Part shown: positions 45,066 through 53,344 of the stretch, in pieces
Layout: every line of letters starts with the position of its first letter
How positions within the stretch are numbered: the stretch's first letter is position 1
NCBI RefSeq assembly: GCF_021290965.1
Contig: NZ_JAJOYT010000001.1
Span: 620,001-684,000 of the forward strand
Direction of reading: 5' to 3'
Source: Rheinheimera faecalis
Lineage (GTDB): Bacteria > Pseudomonadota > Gammaproteobacteria > Enterobacterales > Alteromonadaceae
Length of the DNA: 64,000 nucleotides
Notes under the pieces: model-generated
The model's input: only the letters and a program-made list of their open reading frames with translations
What the model was told of the DNA's origin: nothing
Database searches by the model: none
Program-made: the position numbers and the translations under genes

Positions 45066-45935
45066 ATGTCTAGTCTGAATTTAAATTCAAAAGCTGAACT
45101 ACAGGAAAAAGTCTGGTTTATCACGGGTGCAAACCGGGGTATAGGCGCTGAAATTGCGAAAGCTGCATTGGCTGCTGGGGACTCTGTCGTAGTCACAGGC
45201 CGCAATGTAGAGCAGCTCAGACAAAAATTTAATTATTCAGCCAAAGCTTTGGCTTTAGCTCTGGATGTAACAGACATAACTCAGGCCCTGGATGCAGTAG
45301 AAGCGACTATCAAACATTTTGGCCGTATTGATGTACTGGTGAATAACGCAGGTTATGGCCAATTAGGCGTATTTGAAGAAATTCCGCAAGCCGATGTGGA
45401 ACGTCAGTTTGCCACTAATGTATTTGGTCTGATGAATGTCACCCGAGCTGTATTACCCCTGATGCGCGCGCAGCGCAGTGGCCGCATCTTCAACCTGTCC
45501 TCTATTGGCGGTGCCTTAGGTTTTGATGCTGCTTCTGTCTATTGCGCCACTAAGTTTGCGGTAGAGGGTTTTACTGAATCTTTGGCGCTTGAAGTGAAAG
45601 GCCTGGGCATAGAAGTGAATATTGTTGAGCCAGGTTTCTTTCGCACTGACTTTCTCGACAGCAGTTCAGTGCAGTATGGCACTGAAAAAGTAGCAGATTA
45701 TCAGGACTACTCCACTGCGCTGGAACAAGCTTACAGTAAAGTCAGCCATCAACAGGCTGGCGATCCGGCCAAACTGGGTCAAGTGCTGGTACAACTGGCA
45801 AAGAATAACATCCTGCCGCTGCGATATGCCGCAGGGTCTGACGCTATAGACTATCTAACGACAGCCTATCAACGCCGCTTGCAGGAGTTGAACGACTATA
45901 AAGCCTTATCTATGTCGACAGATCTAGAGGCTTAA
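45066..45935 (+). CDS. Short-chain dehydrogenase/reductase
   Basis: 289 aa classical SDR. Cofactor motif TGANRGIG (20-27), NNAG (93-96), catalytic Ser in NLSSIGG (145-146) and YxxxK as YCATK (Tyr159, Lys163). Arg46 in VVVTGR favours NADP(H). AGGAG lies before the ATG. Substrate unknown. A terminator follows. Confidence 0.88.
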   Translation: MSSLNLNSKAELQEKVWFITGANRGIGAEIAKAALAAGDSVVVTGRNVEQLRQKFNYSAKALALALDVTDITQALDAVEATIKHFGRIDVLVNNAGYGQLGVFEEIPQADVERQFATNVFGLMNVTRAVLPLMRAQRSGRIFNLSSIGGALGFDAASVYCATKFAVEGFTESLALEVKGLGIEVNIVEPGFFRTDFLDSSSVQYGTEKVADYQDYSTALEQAYSKVSHQQAGDPAKLGQVLVQLAKNNILPLRYAAGSDAIDYLTTAYQRRLQELNDYKALSMSTDLEA

Positions 45936-45942
45936 CCCAGGC

Positions 45943-45970
45943 GGACCATGCCTTTTTGCATGGTCCTTTT
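45943..45970 (+). terminator. Terminator of the SDR gene
   Basis: A 9-bp perfect stem GGACCATGC / GCATGGTCC with loop CTTTTT and a T run. Confidence 0.88.
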
Positions 45971-46067
45971 ATTAACGAAGCCCCGGCAGTTTTTTTAAAA
46001 AGCCAGATCCCACAATCGACGCCTATTCCAGCCAGTGCTACACTGCCCGCTCTTTGTTTTAGCATTT

Positions 46068-47543
46068 ATGGATGCCACTGATTTGAGCCAACCATCGACA
46101 CCACTGGCACCACCACAGGCCAGCTTTTATTTTTACGATTATGAAACCTGGGGGGCGGATCCAAAAAAAGACCGCCCGGCCCAGTTTGGTGGTATTCGTA
46201 CAGATTTGGATTTAAACCCTATTGGCGAACCCGATATGTGGTATTGCCAGTTGGCGAACGATTATTTGCCTCATCCGGTAGCCGCTTTAATCACAGGCCT
46301 GACGCCACAGCTCTGTAATCAAAAAGGTTTACCTGAAACCGAGTTCTGTCGTCGTATTTTGGAGCGTTTCAGCCAGCCGAATACCTGTGTGCTTGGGTAC
46401 AACAGCTTACGTTTTGATGATGAAGTCACGCGTTACAGCCTGTACCGTAACTTCTACGAGCCTTATGGCCGCGAATGGCAACAAGGCAACAGCAGATGGG
46501 ATTTAATCGACATAGTGCGAGCCTGTTATGCGCTGCGCCCTGAAGGCATCGTCTGGCCAGAAAAAGCCGATGGCAGCCCAAGCTTTAAATTAGAAGATTT
46601 AACCAAAGCCAATGGTTTATCACACCAACGTGCACACGATGCTTTGTCTGACGTGTACGCCACTATCGCCATTGCCAAACTGGTGAAAGAAAAACAACCG
46701 AAGTTATTTCAGTACCTGCTGGATTTACGTAAAAAAACTGAAGTGAGTAAGTTGTTTGATTTAGTGAATTTAACGCCGCTGGTGCATGTGTCCGGCCGCT
46801 TCCCCGCTATTCAGGGTTGTGTCAGTTGGATAGTGCCTTTAGCGCCGCATCCAACTAATAAAAACGCCGTGATTTGCTACAACCTGCAAGCCGACCCAAC
46901 ACCTTTGCTGGAGCTGGATTTAGCTTCATTACAGCAACTTTTGTATACCAAAACCGCAGATTTGGACGAAGACCAGGAAAGGCTTGGCTTAAAGCTTATT
47001 CATATCAATAAGTGCCCTGTGTTATCCCCTGCTAAAACTTTATCAGAGCAACGTGCCGCCGACTTGGGCATAGACAGAGCCGCTTGCCTTAAGCATCTGG
47101 ATTGGCTACGACAAAACCGCTCTGCTATTCAGCCCAAGGTGATGGAACTGTATCAGTTGCCGACAGACTATAGTGTGGAGACTAATCCGGATTATCAGCT
47201 TTATAACGGTTTTGTCTCCAACGAAGATAAACAGCGTATGGAACAGCTGCATTTGATGAGCGCCGATCAACTGGCCTCCAACCCTGTGCTTTTTAGTGAA
47301 GACCGACTAAACCAACTGCTGTTTTTATACCGTGCCCGCAACTACCCACAAAGCCTGACCGATCAGGAGCAACAACGCTGGCAACGATATCGCAGCGACA
47401 AGCTAACGCATGGCCTGGATAAACCTAATTTAACTTTTGAAGAATTTGGTTTAACGCTGGAGAATCTGGCGCATGAAGCAGGCGATGACGTAAAAAAAAT
47501 GAATATCCTCAAGGCGTTGTTTCAGTACGCTCAGAGTTTATAA
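46068..47543 (+). CDS. sbcB: Exodeoxyribonuclease I
   Basis: 491 aa from the ATG at 46068 (a GTG at 46035 opens the frame but adds non-family residues). DnaQ-like exonuclease domain: FYFYDYETWG with Asp24 and Glu26, and HDALSDVYA (about 190-198) with the exo III His/Asp. The SH3-like and C-terminal ExoI domain follows (YQLYNGFVSNEDKQ). 3'-5' single-strand exonuclease of recombination and mismatch repair; E. coli ExoI is 475 aa. Confidence 0.93.
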   Translation: MDATDLSQPSTPLAPPQASFYFYDYETWGADPKKDRPAQFGGIRTDLDLNPIGEPDMWYCQLANDYLPHPVAALITGLTPQLCNQKGLPETEFCRRILERFSQPNTCVLGYNSLRFDDEVTRYSLYRNFYEPYGREWQQGNSRWDLIDIVRACYALRPEGIVWPEKADGSPSFKLEDLTKANGLSHQRAHDALSDVYATIAIAKLVKEKQPKLFQYLLDLRKKTEVSKLFDLVNLTPLVHVSGRFPAIQGCVSWIVPLAPHPTNKNAVICYNLQADPTPLLELDLASLQQLLYTKTADLDEDQERLGLKLIHINKCPVLSPAKTLSEQRAADLGIDRAACLKHLDWLRQNRSAIQPKVMELYQLPTDYSVETNPDYQLYNGFVSNEDKQRMEQLHLMSADQLASNPVLFSEDRLNQLLFLYRARNYPQSLTDQEQQRWQRYRSDKLTHGLDKPNLTFEEFGLTLENLAHEAGDDVKKMNILKALFQYAQSL

Positions 47544-47552
47544 GCTCTGAGC
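47529..47552 (+). terminator. Hairpin spanning the sbcB stop codon
   Basis: An 8-bp stem GCTCAGAG / CTCTGAGC with the TAA stop in its loop. There is no T run, so termination may be weak; a REP pair starts 2 bp later. Confidence 0.5.
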
Positions 47553-47553
47553 C

Positions 47554-47632
47554 GTAGGGGCGGGTCTTGCACCCGCCCGTCTAATGATACCGCGGTTCCC
47601 ATTGACGGGCCGGGCCAAGCCACGGCCCCTAC
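47554..47632. repeat. REP pair (REPIN-like): two inverted GTAG palindromes
   Basis: GTAGGGGCGGGTCTTGC... at 47554-47580 on the plus strand, and an inverted copy ending GGCCCCTAC at 47632, with about 23 bp between. Each has its own GC-rich hairpin; the pair forms a long inverted repeat. Confidence 0.75.
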
Positions 47633-47819
47633 AACCTGCCCTTCTATCCCATTAAATCTGCATTGCCCGAAATAGGGTAGCCAACAAAGCCGCTGCGTCG
47701 AACACAACAGTTACAGTTTTTTTGTTCAGCTGCCAGTCAGCTCTCTATGTTTAACAGCCCACTTCTGCTAGCCTGCGCACAGTAATTAACCAATGCTGTT
47801 TTTGGGTGCGGAGCCTGTC

Positions 47820-48836
47820 ATGAAGTTGTGGTCAAAAATCAAAGTGATGTTGTGTAGTTTGTTATTAACCGGCTGTTTCGCGCCGGCTTTATTAATGACG
47901 TCACAAGCCCAACTTCTTGGCGAGTTGTTTCGTCCTCTGGTGGGTTTTAACCCGCTGGATGTAAACCTGTTTGAGAACCCGCTGATCCGCGACCCTATGG
48001 TGGCGTTAATGGGGGAAGAAAAGTACCGCACCGCCGTCACCTTGTTAAATACTGCCACCGCTATTCAGCAACAAGGCCCGCTGTTTTTTGTCGTATCCGA
48101 ACACTCTCCTCTGCCTCATCTGGCCGAAATAGCAGGTTTTGTCTGGAACAAAGAACATAACCAAATGGCTATTTTGCTGGTGTCCGGTGGCAAAACCGAA
48201 ATATTTAATCAGGTGGTTGAAGGAGCTGCAGGCAAAATAGCCCCCAGCTGGCCAAAAGAGCTGGTGGAATACACCAGCCCTGAAAAGTTAAAACAAAAAG
48301 CGGTAGCGGCCGCAGCAGGCCACATTGGTCAGGGTTTAGGCTTATCCGAACAGCAACAAGGCTTGATGGAAACAGGTTTATCCGGTGGCTCGGTACAAAA
48401 CGCGCTGGAGGAGAACTTAAAACAACAAGCCATGGATCCGGTCGAAGAAATTAAGCAAAAGGTAGAAGCAGGCAAAGCCGATTTATTAAATCAGCCAAAA
48501 CAACGTTTTACCGAAATGACTCAGGAAGCCATGCTGACTGAAGACGATATGTTTAAGCAATTTACCGGCAAATCGGCAGAAGAATTAAAAGCAGCGAAAA
48601 AATACGCTGAAGAGGCCAAAGCTCGGGCCGATGCCAATCAAAAGAAACCTTTCACCACCATCAAAGACAAAGCAACTTTAGAAAAAGAAGCCAAGCAGTG
48701 GGCCAAAGATAAAGCCAATAAAAAAGTAGACGAAACCCGCGCCCCGGCTGACGATTTATTGAATGAACTGACCGAAGAAGTAAAACAAAAGACCACCCCG
48801 CCAGTGCCCGAGAAGAAAAAGGATGGTGGGGAGTAA
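47820..48836 (+). CDS. Lipoprotein of unknown function with charged helical C-terminus
   Basis: 338 aa from the ATG at 47820, which has GGAG with a 6-nt spacer. Lipobox LLTGC with Cys19. N-terminal half globular (FNPLDVNLFENPLIRDP, and VSEHSPLPHLAEIAGFVW); the C-terminal 150 residues are Lys/Glu/Ala-rich helix ending EKKKDGGE, probably extended in the periplasm. No known family recognised. It lies just before the attC-like cassettes, in the opposite direction. Confidence 0.75.
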   Translation: MKLWSKIKVMLCSLLLTGCFAPALLMTSQAQLLGELFRPLVGFNPLDVNLFENPLIRDPMVALMGEEKYRTAVTLLNTATAIQQQGPLFFVVSEHSPLPHLAEIAGFVWNKEHNQMAILLVSGGKTEIFNQVVEGAAGKIAPSWPKELVEYTSPEKLKQKAVAAAAGHIGQGLGLSEQQQGLMETGLSGGSVQNALEENLKQQAMDPVEEIKQKVEAGKADLLNQPKQRFTEMTQEAMLTEDDMFKQFTGKSAEELKAAKKYAEEAKARADANQKKPFTTIKDKATLEKEAKQWAKDKANKKVDETRAPADDLLNELTEEVKQKTTPPVPEKKKDGGE

Positions 48837-48909
48837 AATCAAGTCAGCCATCTGCGCGTAGAGAGCGCAATATACTGATACTAAGTGGCGGCAAAGAGCA
48901 TGATGCGTA

Positions 48910-48959
48910 CTTTAACGATAACAGTGGACAAAGTGAGTGTTTTGAGCAGATTGTTAGAT
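48910..48959. repeat. attC-like site 1 (end of cassette cluster)
   Basis: Right core GTTAGAT (48953-48959) fits GTTRRRY fully; the inverse core CTTTAAC (48910-48916) fits RYYYAAC at 6 of 7 positions. It directly follows the stop of the 164-aa gene, where an attC is expected. Confidence 0.5.
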
Positions 48960-48963
48960 ATGC

Positions 48964-49458
48964 TCACTTACTTAGCCAGCCCAACAAGGCACCTAAGGCC
49001 ACACCCAGTAGGCTGAATAAAGGCGATGAAAGCCAGCGATATTCTCTGTTTTGTTCTATGGCTCGCGTGTGCAGGTTTATGGCTGTGTTGATTAAAACTG
49101 ATATGTCGGAGCTGTTTAGTGGAGCTCTGGATATACGAGCACGCTCTTCATCGCTCAAAGCCTGATATTCGGCAAGTGATAGCTCTCTCTGTTGGTCCAC
49201 TGAGTACCGCCTCCGGTAACTTCTTCGCCAAGCTAAGGATGCTTTCACTCCTGCGGTATCTAGCCTGAAGAACTCTGGGTGTTCTAGAAAAACTTTCTTC
49301 CAATGCTCGGCTTTGCTTTTGTCTCCGCTGATTCGCGTAGCCCACCCTTCAAAATCCAATTTGTAATAGTCGTAGCTCCCCATAACCTGGATAGCTGCAA
49401 TTACATCGCCTAGGCGATTGTCGCCATAGAGATACGGTGATTTTATTTGGACAGCCAT
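48964..49458 (-). CDS. Cassette gene: soluble N-terminal domain plus C-terminal membrane helix
   Basis: 164 aa; AGAGGA with 7- to 8-nt spacer before the ATG. N-terminal region (1-75, MAVQIKSPYLYGDNRLGDVI, EHPEFFRLD) looks like a small winged-helix-type domain; basic middle (WRRSYRRRYSVDQQ); a C-terminal transmembrane helix (LFSLLGVALGALLGWLSK). Similar proteins occur widely in accessory regions without known role. Lies between two attC-like sites, in minus orientation like its neighbours. Confidence 0.75.
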   Translation of the reverse strand: MAVQIKSPYLYGDNRLGDVIAAIQVMGSYDYYKLDFEGWATRISGDKSKAEHWKKVFLEHPEFFRLDTAGVKASLAWRRSYRRRYSVDQQRELSLAEYQALSDEERARISRAPLNSSDISVLINTAINLHTRAIEQNREYRWLSSPLFSLLGVALGALLGWLSK

Positions 49459-49479
49459 GCGGAGATCCTCTTGTAGTAC

Positions 49480-49527
49480 ATCTAACGCCGTATTCAGCGG
49501 CTTGTCCGCTGCAATGCTTTGTTAGCA
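49480..49527. repeat. attC-like site 2
   Basis: Inverse core ATCTAAC (49480-49486) is a full RYYYAAC match; the other end is GTTAGCA (49521-49527). Between them are imperfect arms with the stem CAGCGG / CCGCTG, typical of attC. The 3' end of the 400-aa gene is inside the site. Confidence 0.68.
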
Positions 49528-50696
49528 ACTGATGACCAAAGAGCGCCCAGTAATTCAGACGACCACTTGAAAATGTACAAATCATCATCAAGTGCTCTAA
49601 GCGCCATGTCTTTAATACAAGTGTCTTCTCTAAAGTACCTTTCCTTACACAATTTTGAGAAGTCGGAACAATCTTGAATTTCAACCAACTCTCCGTCTTT
49701 GAAGTAATCTTCGAACTCACCATCCATTACAGAAACACATGATGGTGGGGATAAAACATCCTCTTCCGATAGCGACTTAAATTCCAAAAGATACCTTTTT
49801 GCTTTTTCGAAGTATGCGGTGTCGTTGGTGGCGGCGCTAAGATGGAGCAAGTAGATTGCGGAGTTCAAACCACCCCAACAAACACCTACTTTATCGAGTG
49901 TTTCGTCAAGCACGTTAATAAACTCTAAACACAAATCTTCATCGAGAGAAGACCAATGCCTAGATTCATTAATATTTTCACTTAAGCCACATAACAGCGC
50001 AGTTATAATAGGGACTGCCCATTGACTACCAAGATATGATTCGAAGGTTGTATTCTCAAAGTCCGCTTCAGAATCTTTTGAGATCAACTCAACTAACTGG
50101 GGAAACATCGTAATATCATTTCGACTAATTTTAACGAATGAAGATATTACATTTATCTTCGATAATTCAAGTGATGCTGCGTGCATAAGAAGCTTAGGAT
50201 GTTCTACTTTATGCAACCATAGATCTGTGATTAACAATTGATACAATGAAATATAATCAATATCATTTCTAACCCTAGCGTGTTGACTAAGAACATCTTT
50301 AATAAGGTCGTTAGCTGAATCAGTCCCGACAAGATAAATTCTATAGTTGTTTTTACCGTACTGTGACTCTAGATTTCTTGGGCGACTAGAATTACCACCA
50401 CCTTGAGCTACAACATGAAAGAAAAATAGTGGCTTTTCAAATGCTCTATTCTCTTGGGCATACACTTTCAAGGGGTTGTTGGTCATTCCATTGGTAGCTT
50501 TACTTTCTACCTCGAATATGAAAAGTGGAAAACGGTTACCTTTCTGTGCAAACCAAGCGACATCAACAGCTGGGGATTCACCATATGTAGGCTCATCTAC
50601 AGGGAACTCTTTTTCTACATGATAACCAAGAACTGAGCCTAATTGAGCTATTCCTTGAATTAGCTGCTTTCCTGCTGGAAGTTTATGATCTGCCAT
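49494..50696 (-). CDS. Cassette gene: PD-(D/E)XK-like protein of unknown function
   Basis: 400 aa, soluble. N-terminal region fits a restriction-endonuclease-like fold: Glu in KEFPVDEPTYGE, then AVDVAWF (Asp) and LFIFEVESKATNG (E-x-E-x-K), a PD-(D/E)XK pattern at about residues 30-70. The rest (about 130-390) is helical, with no recognised motif. The last residues (NKALQRTSR) are encoded by the attC arm. AT-rich compared with flanking genes, indicating transfer. Possible defence or DNA-processing role; not shown. The start has only a weak GAG. Confidence 0.72.
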   Translation of the reverse strand: MADHKLPAGKQLIQGIAQLGSVLGYHVEKEFPVDEPTYGESPAVDVAWFAQKGNRFPLFIFEVESKATNGMTNNPLKVYAQENRAFEKPLFFFHVVAQGGGNSSRPRNLESQYGKNNYRIYLVGTDSANDLIKDVLSQHARVRNDIDYISLYQLLITDLWLHKVEHPKLLMHAASLELSKINVISSFVKISRNDITMFPQLVELISKDSEADFENTTFESYLGSQWAVPIITALLCGLSENINESRHWSSLDEDLCLEFINVLDETLDKVGVCWGGLNSAIYLLHLSAATNDTAYFEKAKRYLLEFKSLSEEDVLSPPSCVSVMDGEFEDYFKDGELVEIQDCSDFSKLCKERYFREDTCIKDMALRALDDDLYIFKWSSELLGALWSSVANKALQRTSR

Positions 50697-50705
50697 CTCG
50701 AGACT

Positions 50706-50777
50706 AGGTTCCTAAATTGTGTAGCGAAGCGAAACCGAGCCAAGATTTAGCAGTCCCACTTGAATGGCTTGTTAGAA
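50706..50777. repeat. Degenerate attC-like site 3
   Basis: GTTAGAA (50771-50777, 6 of 7 to GTTRRRY) with a normal arm (CAGTCCCACTTGAATGG) and an inner dyad CTAAAT / ATTTAG, but the opposite arm and inverse core are missing. It looks truncated, perhaps by recombination. Confidence 0.5.
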
Positions 50778-51362
50778 CTACTTTATACATTGCGCTCTTT
50801 CCTCATACAAATTAAGTAATTGTAAGTTTAATTGTTGTGAGTATATTCGCTGCTGTTCAGCTTTAAGTAAATCACCAGCCACTTCATCTTCGTTCTTTTT
50901 ATAGTGCGCACCATATTTTGAAACTAACTGACCAATCCCGCCTTCAACACCTTCCTGTAACTTAAGCAGTGAATCAATGTTTTTAGAGTTATCTGTGCAA
51001 ATTTTCGAAGTGGCCTTTTCATGAGAAGTAATTAACATATCATATTTCGCTCCAAGCTCTTTGAATGCAAACTTACAAGACTCTAAGCCATCAATAACAT
51101 ATGAATGCACCTTTTCAGAAACATAACTTTTAGCTACTTCCTCCCTAAAATCTTTGTATTCATTTGCAATAATGGAGTACTTTTCGAGTGAAACAAATTG
51201 CTTTTCAATTTCTGCTTTCGCTATATAAGATCCCTTAACTACAACCTCCGTATTAAAGAAATCTGATAGATATTTATATGCACCTAAACCAGCTGCAAAA
51301 CCAAAAGTAATAAATAAAATTCCTAACGCGGTATTTTGCTTAAATTCGTTCCAAATTGACAC
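50778..51362 (-). CDS. Cassette gene: membrane-anchored coiled-coil protein
   Basis: 194 aa from the GTG at 51362, preceded by AAGGAG with a 6-nt spacer; the frame reaches a TTG in the attC core at 51392. N-terminal transmembrane helix (about 11-30, ALGILFITFGFAAGLG), then a Lys/Glu-rich helical region with periodic hydrophobics suggesting coiled coil (to the end). AT-rich. No family recognised. Confidence 0.68.
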   Translation of the reverse strand: MSIWNEFKQNTALGILFITFGFAAGLGAYKYLSDFFNTEVVVKGSYIAKAEIEKQFVSLEKYSIIANEYKDFREEVAKSYVSEKVHSYVIDGLESCKFAFKELGAKYDMLITSHEKATSKICTDNSKNIDSLLKLQEGVEGGIGQLVSKYGAHYKKNEDEVAGDLLKAEQQRIYSQQLNLQLLNLYEERAQCIK

Positions 51363-51379
51363 CAAGTACTCCTTTGTAG

Positions 51380-51434
51380 TTCTAACGCTCAAAGCAGCTG
51401 CGCGATAAGCGTTAGATGCCTTTACTTGTTATAA
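51380..51434. repeat. attC-like site 4
   Basis: A perfect 9-bp inverted repeat TCTAACGCT (51381-51389) / AGCGTTAGA (51408-51416) with GTTAGAT (51411-51417) matching GTTRRRY; a second candidate core GTTATAA (51428-51434) lies next to it. Confidence 0.6.
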
Positions 51435-51440
51435 ACCACC

Positions 51441-51662
51441 TTACCCACTTACTGCCGCCGATGCTGAACCTACATCTTTTTTAAACAGCAATATGGACAG
51501 ATAAATTACGCTAAAGATTGGAATAAGTGACAAAACAGCACCGAGTAAACCTGCAACCGCTGGCTTTTGCATTTTACGACGAGCTACGTAATAGCATAGT
51601 GCGCCCATGATCAGCGCGAAAATGATTACAAACTGGCCGTACAACGTGGCATCGATATTCAA
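51441..51662 (-). CDS. Cassette gene: small two-helix membrane protein
   Basis: 73 aa with a TTG start supported by AAGGAG and a 7-nt spacer. Two transmembrane helices (about 10-27 and 36-60) joined by a basic loop (ARRKMQKP); short Ser/Ala-rich tail. Typical of small membrane proteins carried on integron cassettes. Function unknown. Confidence 0.68.
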   Translation of the reverse strand: MNIDATLYGQFVIIFALIMGALCYYVARRKMQKPAVAGLLGAVLSLIPIFSVIYLSILLFKKDVGSASAAVSG

Positions 51663-51675
51663 ATGAACTCTCCTT

Positions 51676-51689
51676 GTGGTTTATAACAA
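51676..51689. repeat. 14-bp inverted repeat flanking the 73-aa cassette gene
   Basis: GTGGTTTATAACAA here and its exact complement TTGTTATAAACCAC at 51426-51439 bracket the gene. Both contain a TATAAC/GTTATA core like the ends of Vibrio-type attC sites. Confidence 0.65.
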
Positions 51690-52266
51690 TTTAATATAAT
51701 GCGATCCGCCTGCAAGCCGAACATTTTTCTGCCTTCTTTTATATTTTTTACTCACACCAAGCTAACGCTTATGTACCTCTATTTCAACAAGTTTTTCTGA
51801 AATCAGTAAATTTGCGTCCGACAAAATCTATACAACCAGTGCGCTAGTTGTTCTTCAATTTACTCAAGCTCGATATCTGGAAATTTAATCAGTGGTTTGA
51901 ACTAACAAAAGCCGGAATTATCGGAGATTTATCACACAGCGTATTTGTTCGATTTTGGCACCTTGTCAATGATAAGACTCAATTTTTCTAAGATAAACAT
52001 GCGGGTCGGGGCAAGCCCGACCCCTACAGTATTTTTTATTTTAGTTGACGTAATCTGGCTCCTTTCAATCAGTCCCCCACCAAACGCGCTACCTATTGAA
52101 CCTACACCTTTCACAATTTATTTATCCGCTTAACGTTTTTTCGCACAAAAGCCTGTTGTGCCGAATTGCCTTGGTATCGACCACAAATTCATGTTTTTAT
52201 AAAAGTATTGGCTAACAAACCAACGCTTGGTGGTGCAAACCCCAGCAATACTAATCAGGAGTTTTT
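51690..52266. other. 577-bp gene-free region
   Basis: AT-rich, without a convincing gene. It holds a single inverted GTAG-type REP palindrome at 52001-52027 (GCGGGTCGGGGC / ...CCCCTAC). The two short frames here have no ribosome binding site and run through the REP. The promoter of the following hydrolase gene should be in the last 100 bp. Confidence 0.5.
52001..52027 (-). repeat. REP-like palindrome with GTAG (reverse orientation)
   Basis: On the minus strand it reads GTAGGGGTCGGGCTTG then CCCCGACCCGC; same architecture as at 39131 and 47554. Confidence 0.7.
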
Positions 52267-53289
52267 ATGCGCAAGGGGCAAGTTGCTGTTTTTTATATCG
52301 TGTTTTTTATCGCTTCACTTTTTAGCCAGCAGGTGTTGGCACTCAATGAAGTGAAATTACATAAAGATATTGAGTGGGTGAAGGTGAAGGGCTTTTCGCT
52401 GACGACAGATATTTACAGCCCGCAAAAAGCGGCTAAGCCTTTGCCTGTGCTGGTGATTTTTCATGGTGGTGGCTGGCTGGTGAATAACAAAAGCATAATG
52501 AACGATATGGCGCTCTATATGGCAAGCCACGCCGATCTGGTGGTGGTCAATATCAACTACCGGCTGCTTGGCGATAATAACAACAGCACCACAGTCAACG
52601 AGATAGTGGAAGATGCTTTGGGTGCTGTGCTTTGGGTGAAAGATCATATTCAAAACTACGGCGGCGACCCGGCTAAAATTGCTGTGACAGGTGATAGCGC
52701 TGGTGGTCATTTAGCTTCTATGGTGATGCTGGCTGGCCGTTCTTTAGATTCAAAAGGTTTTACGCCACAAAGCCAGAAATTCACCCCAAGCTATTTGCCA
52801 AAAGACAAAACAGCCGAACAAGTTGCAGCTGCTGATGGCGCCAGAGTACAGGCGGTGATCCTGAGTTATACAGCTTTTGATTTATTACAAAGTGCAAAAG
52901 GCGGTTTTGAGACAGCACAAAACCCGTTCTGGAAATGGGGTAACGCCAGCCCGCGTGGCTTGTTTGGTGACGGTATTAGTGTTGATAGCCATGAGCAGTA
53001 TTACAAAGCGGTGTCACCTCTGTATTTATTGCCGGAAGCTGGTTACAAACTGCCTCCTCAGTTTGTACTGGTCGGCAGCAAAGACGGCCTGACCACACCT
53101 GAAGTCGCAAGTGGTTATGTCAGTGTGCTCAAAGCAGCGGGACAGCAGGTGGAGTTCAAAATTTACGAAGGCAAAGGCCACGGTTTTCTCGATAGCGGCT
53201 GTAACGACTATACCAAAGGCTGCTTTAAAGACTTAGCCACGCCCACTTTGGATGACATGATTAAGTTTCTTGATTCTGTCTTTCACTAA
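52267..53289 (+). CDS. Exported alpha/beta-hydrolase (HSL-type esterase)
   Basis: 340 aa, signal peptide about 1-25 (QQVLA-L). Oxyanion motif HGGGW (66-70), nucleophile elbow GDSAGG with Ser144, Asp273 in GSKDGLTTP and His305 in GKGHGFLD, a complete catalytic triad of the hormone-sensitive-lipase family. ATG follows CAGGAG. Acts on ester bonds of small substrates, periplasmic or secreted; exact substrate unknown. Terminator after the gene. Confidence 0.88.
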   Translation: MRKGQVAVFYIVFFIASLFSQQVLALNEVKLHKDIEWVKVKGFSLTTDIYSPQKAAKPLPVLVIFHGGGWLVNNKSIMNDMALYMASHADLVVVNINYRLLGDNNNSTTVNEIVEDALGAVLWVKDHIQNYGGDPAKIAVTGDSAGGHLASMVMLAGRSLDSKGFTPQSQKFTPSYLPKDKTAEQVAAADGARVQAVILSYTAFDLLQSAKGGFETAQNPFWKWGNASPRGLFGDGISVDSHEQYYKAVSPLYLLPEAGYKLPPQFVLVGSKDGLTTPEVASGYVSVLKAAGQQVEFKIYEGKGHGFLDSGCNDYTKGCFKDLATPTLDDMIKFLDSVFH

Positions 53290-53300
53290 ATACTCAGCAT

Positions 53301-53331
53301 AAGAGTGGCACCATAAAACAGTGCCACTCTT
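53301..53331. terminator. Terminator between hydrolase and thioredoxin-like gene
   Basis: An 11-bp perfect stem AAGAGTGGCAC / GTGCCACTCTT with a 9-nt loop, between convergent genes. Confidence 0.82.
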
Positions 53332-53344
53332 TACCAACACATAG

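Noticed and set aside
51932-52133. Two overlapping 60-codon frames on opposite strands
   Set aside because: Both run through a REP palindrome and lack start signals.
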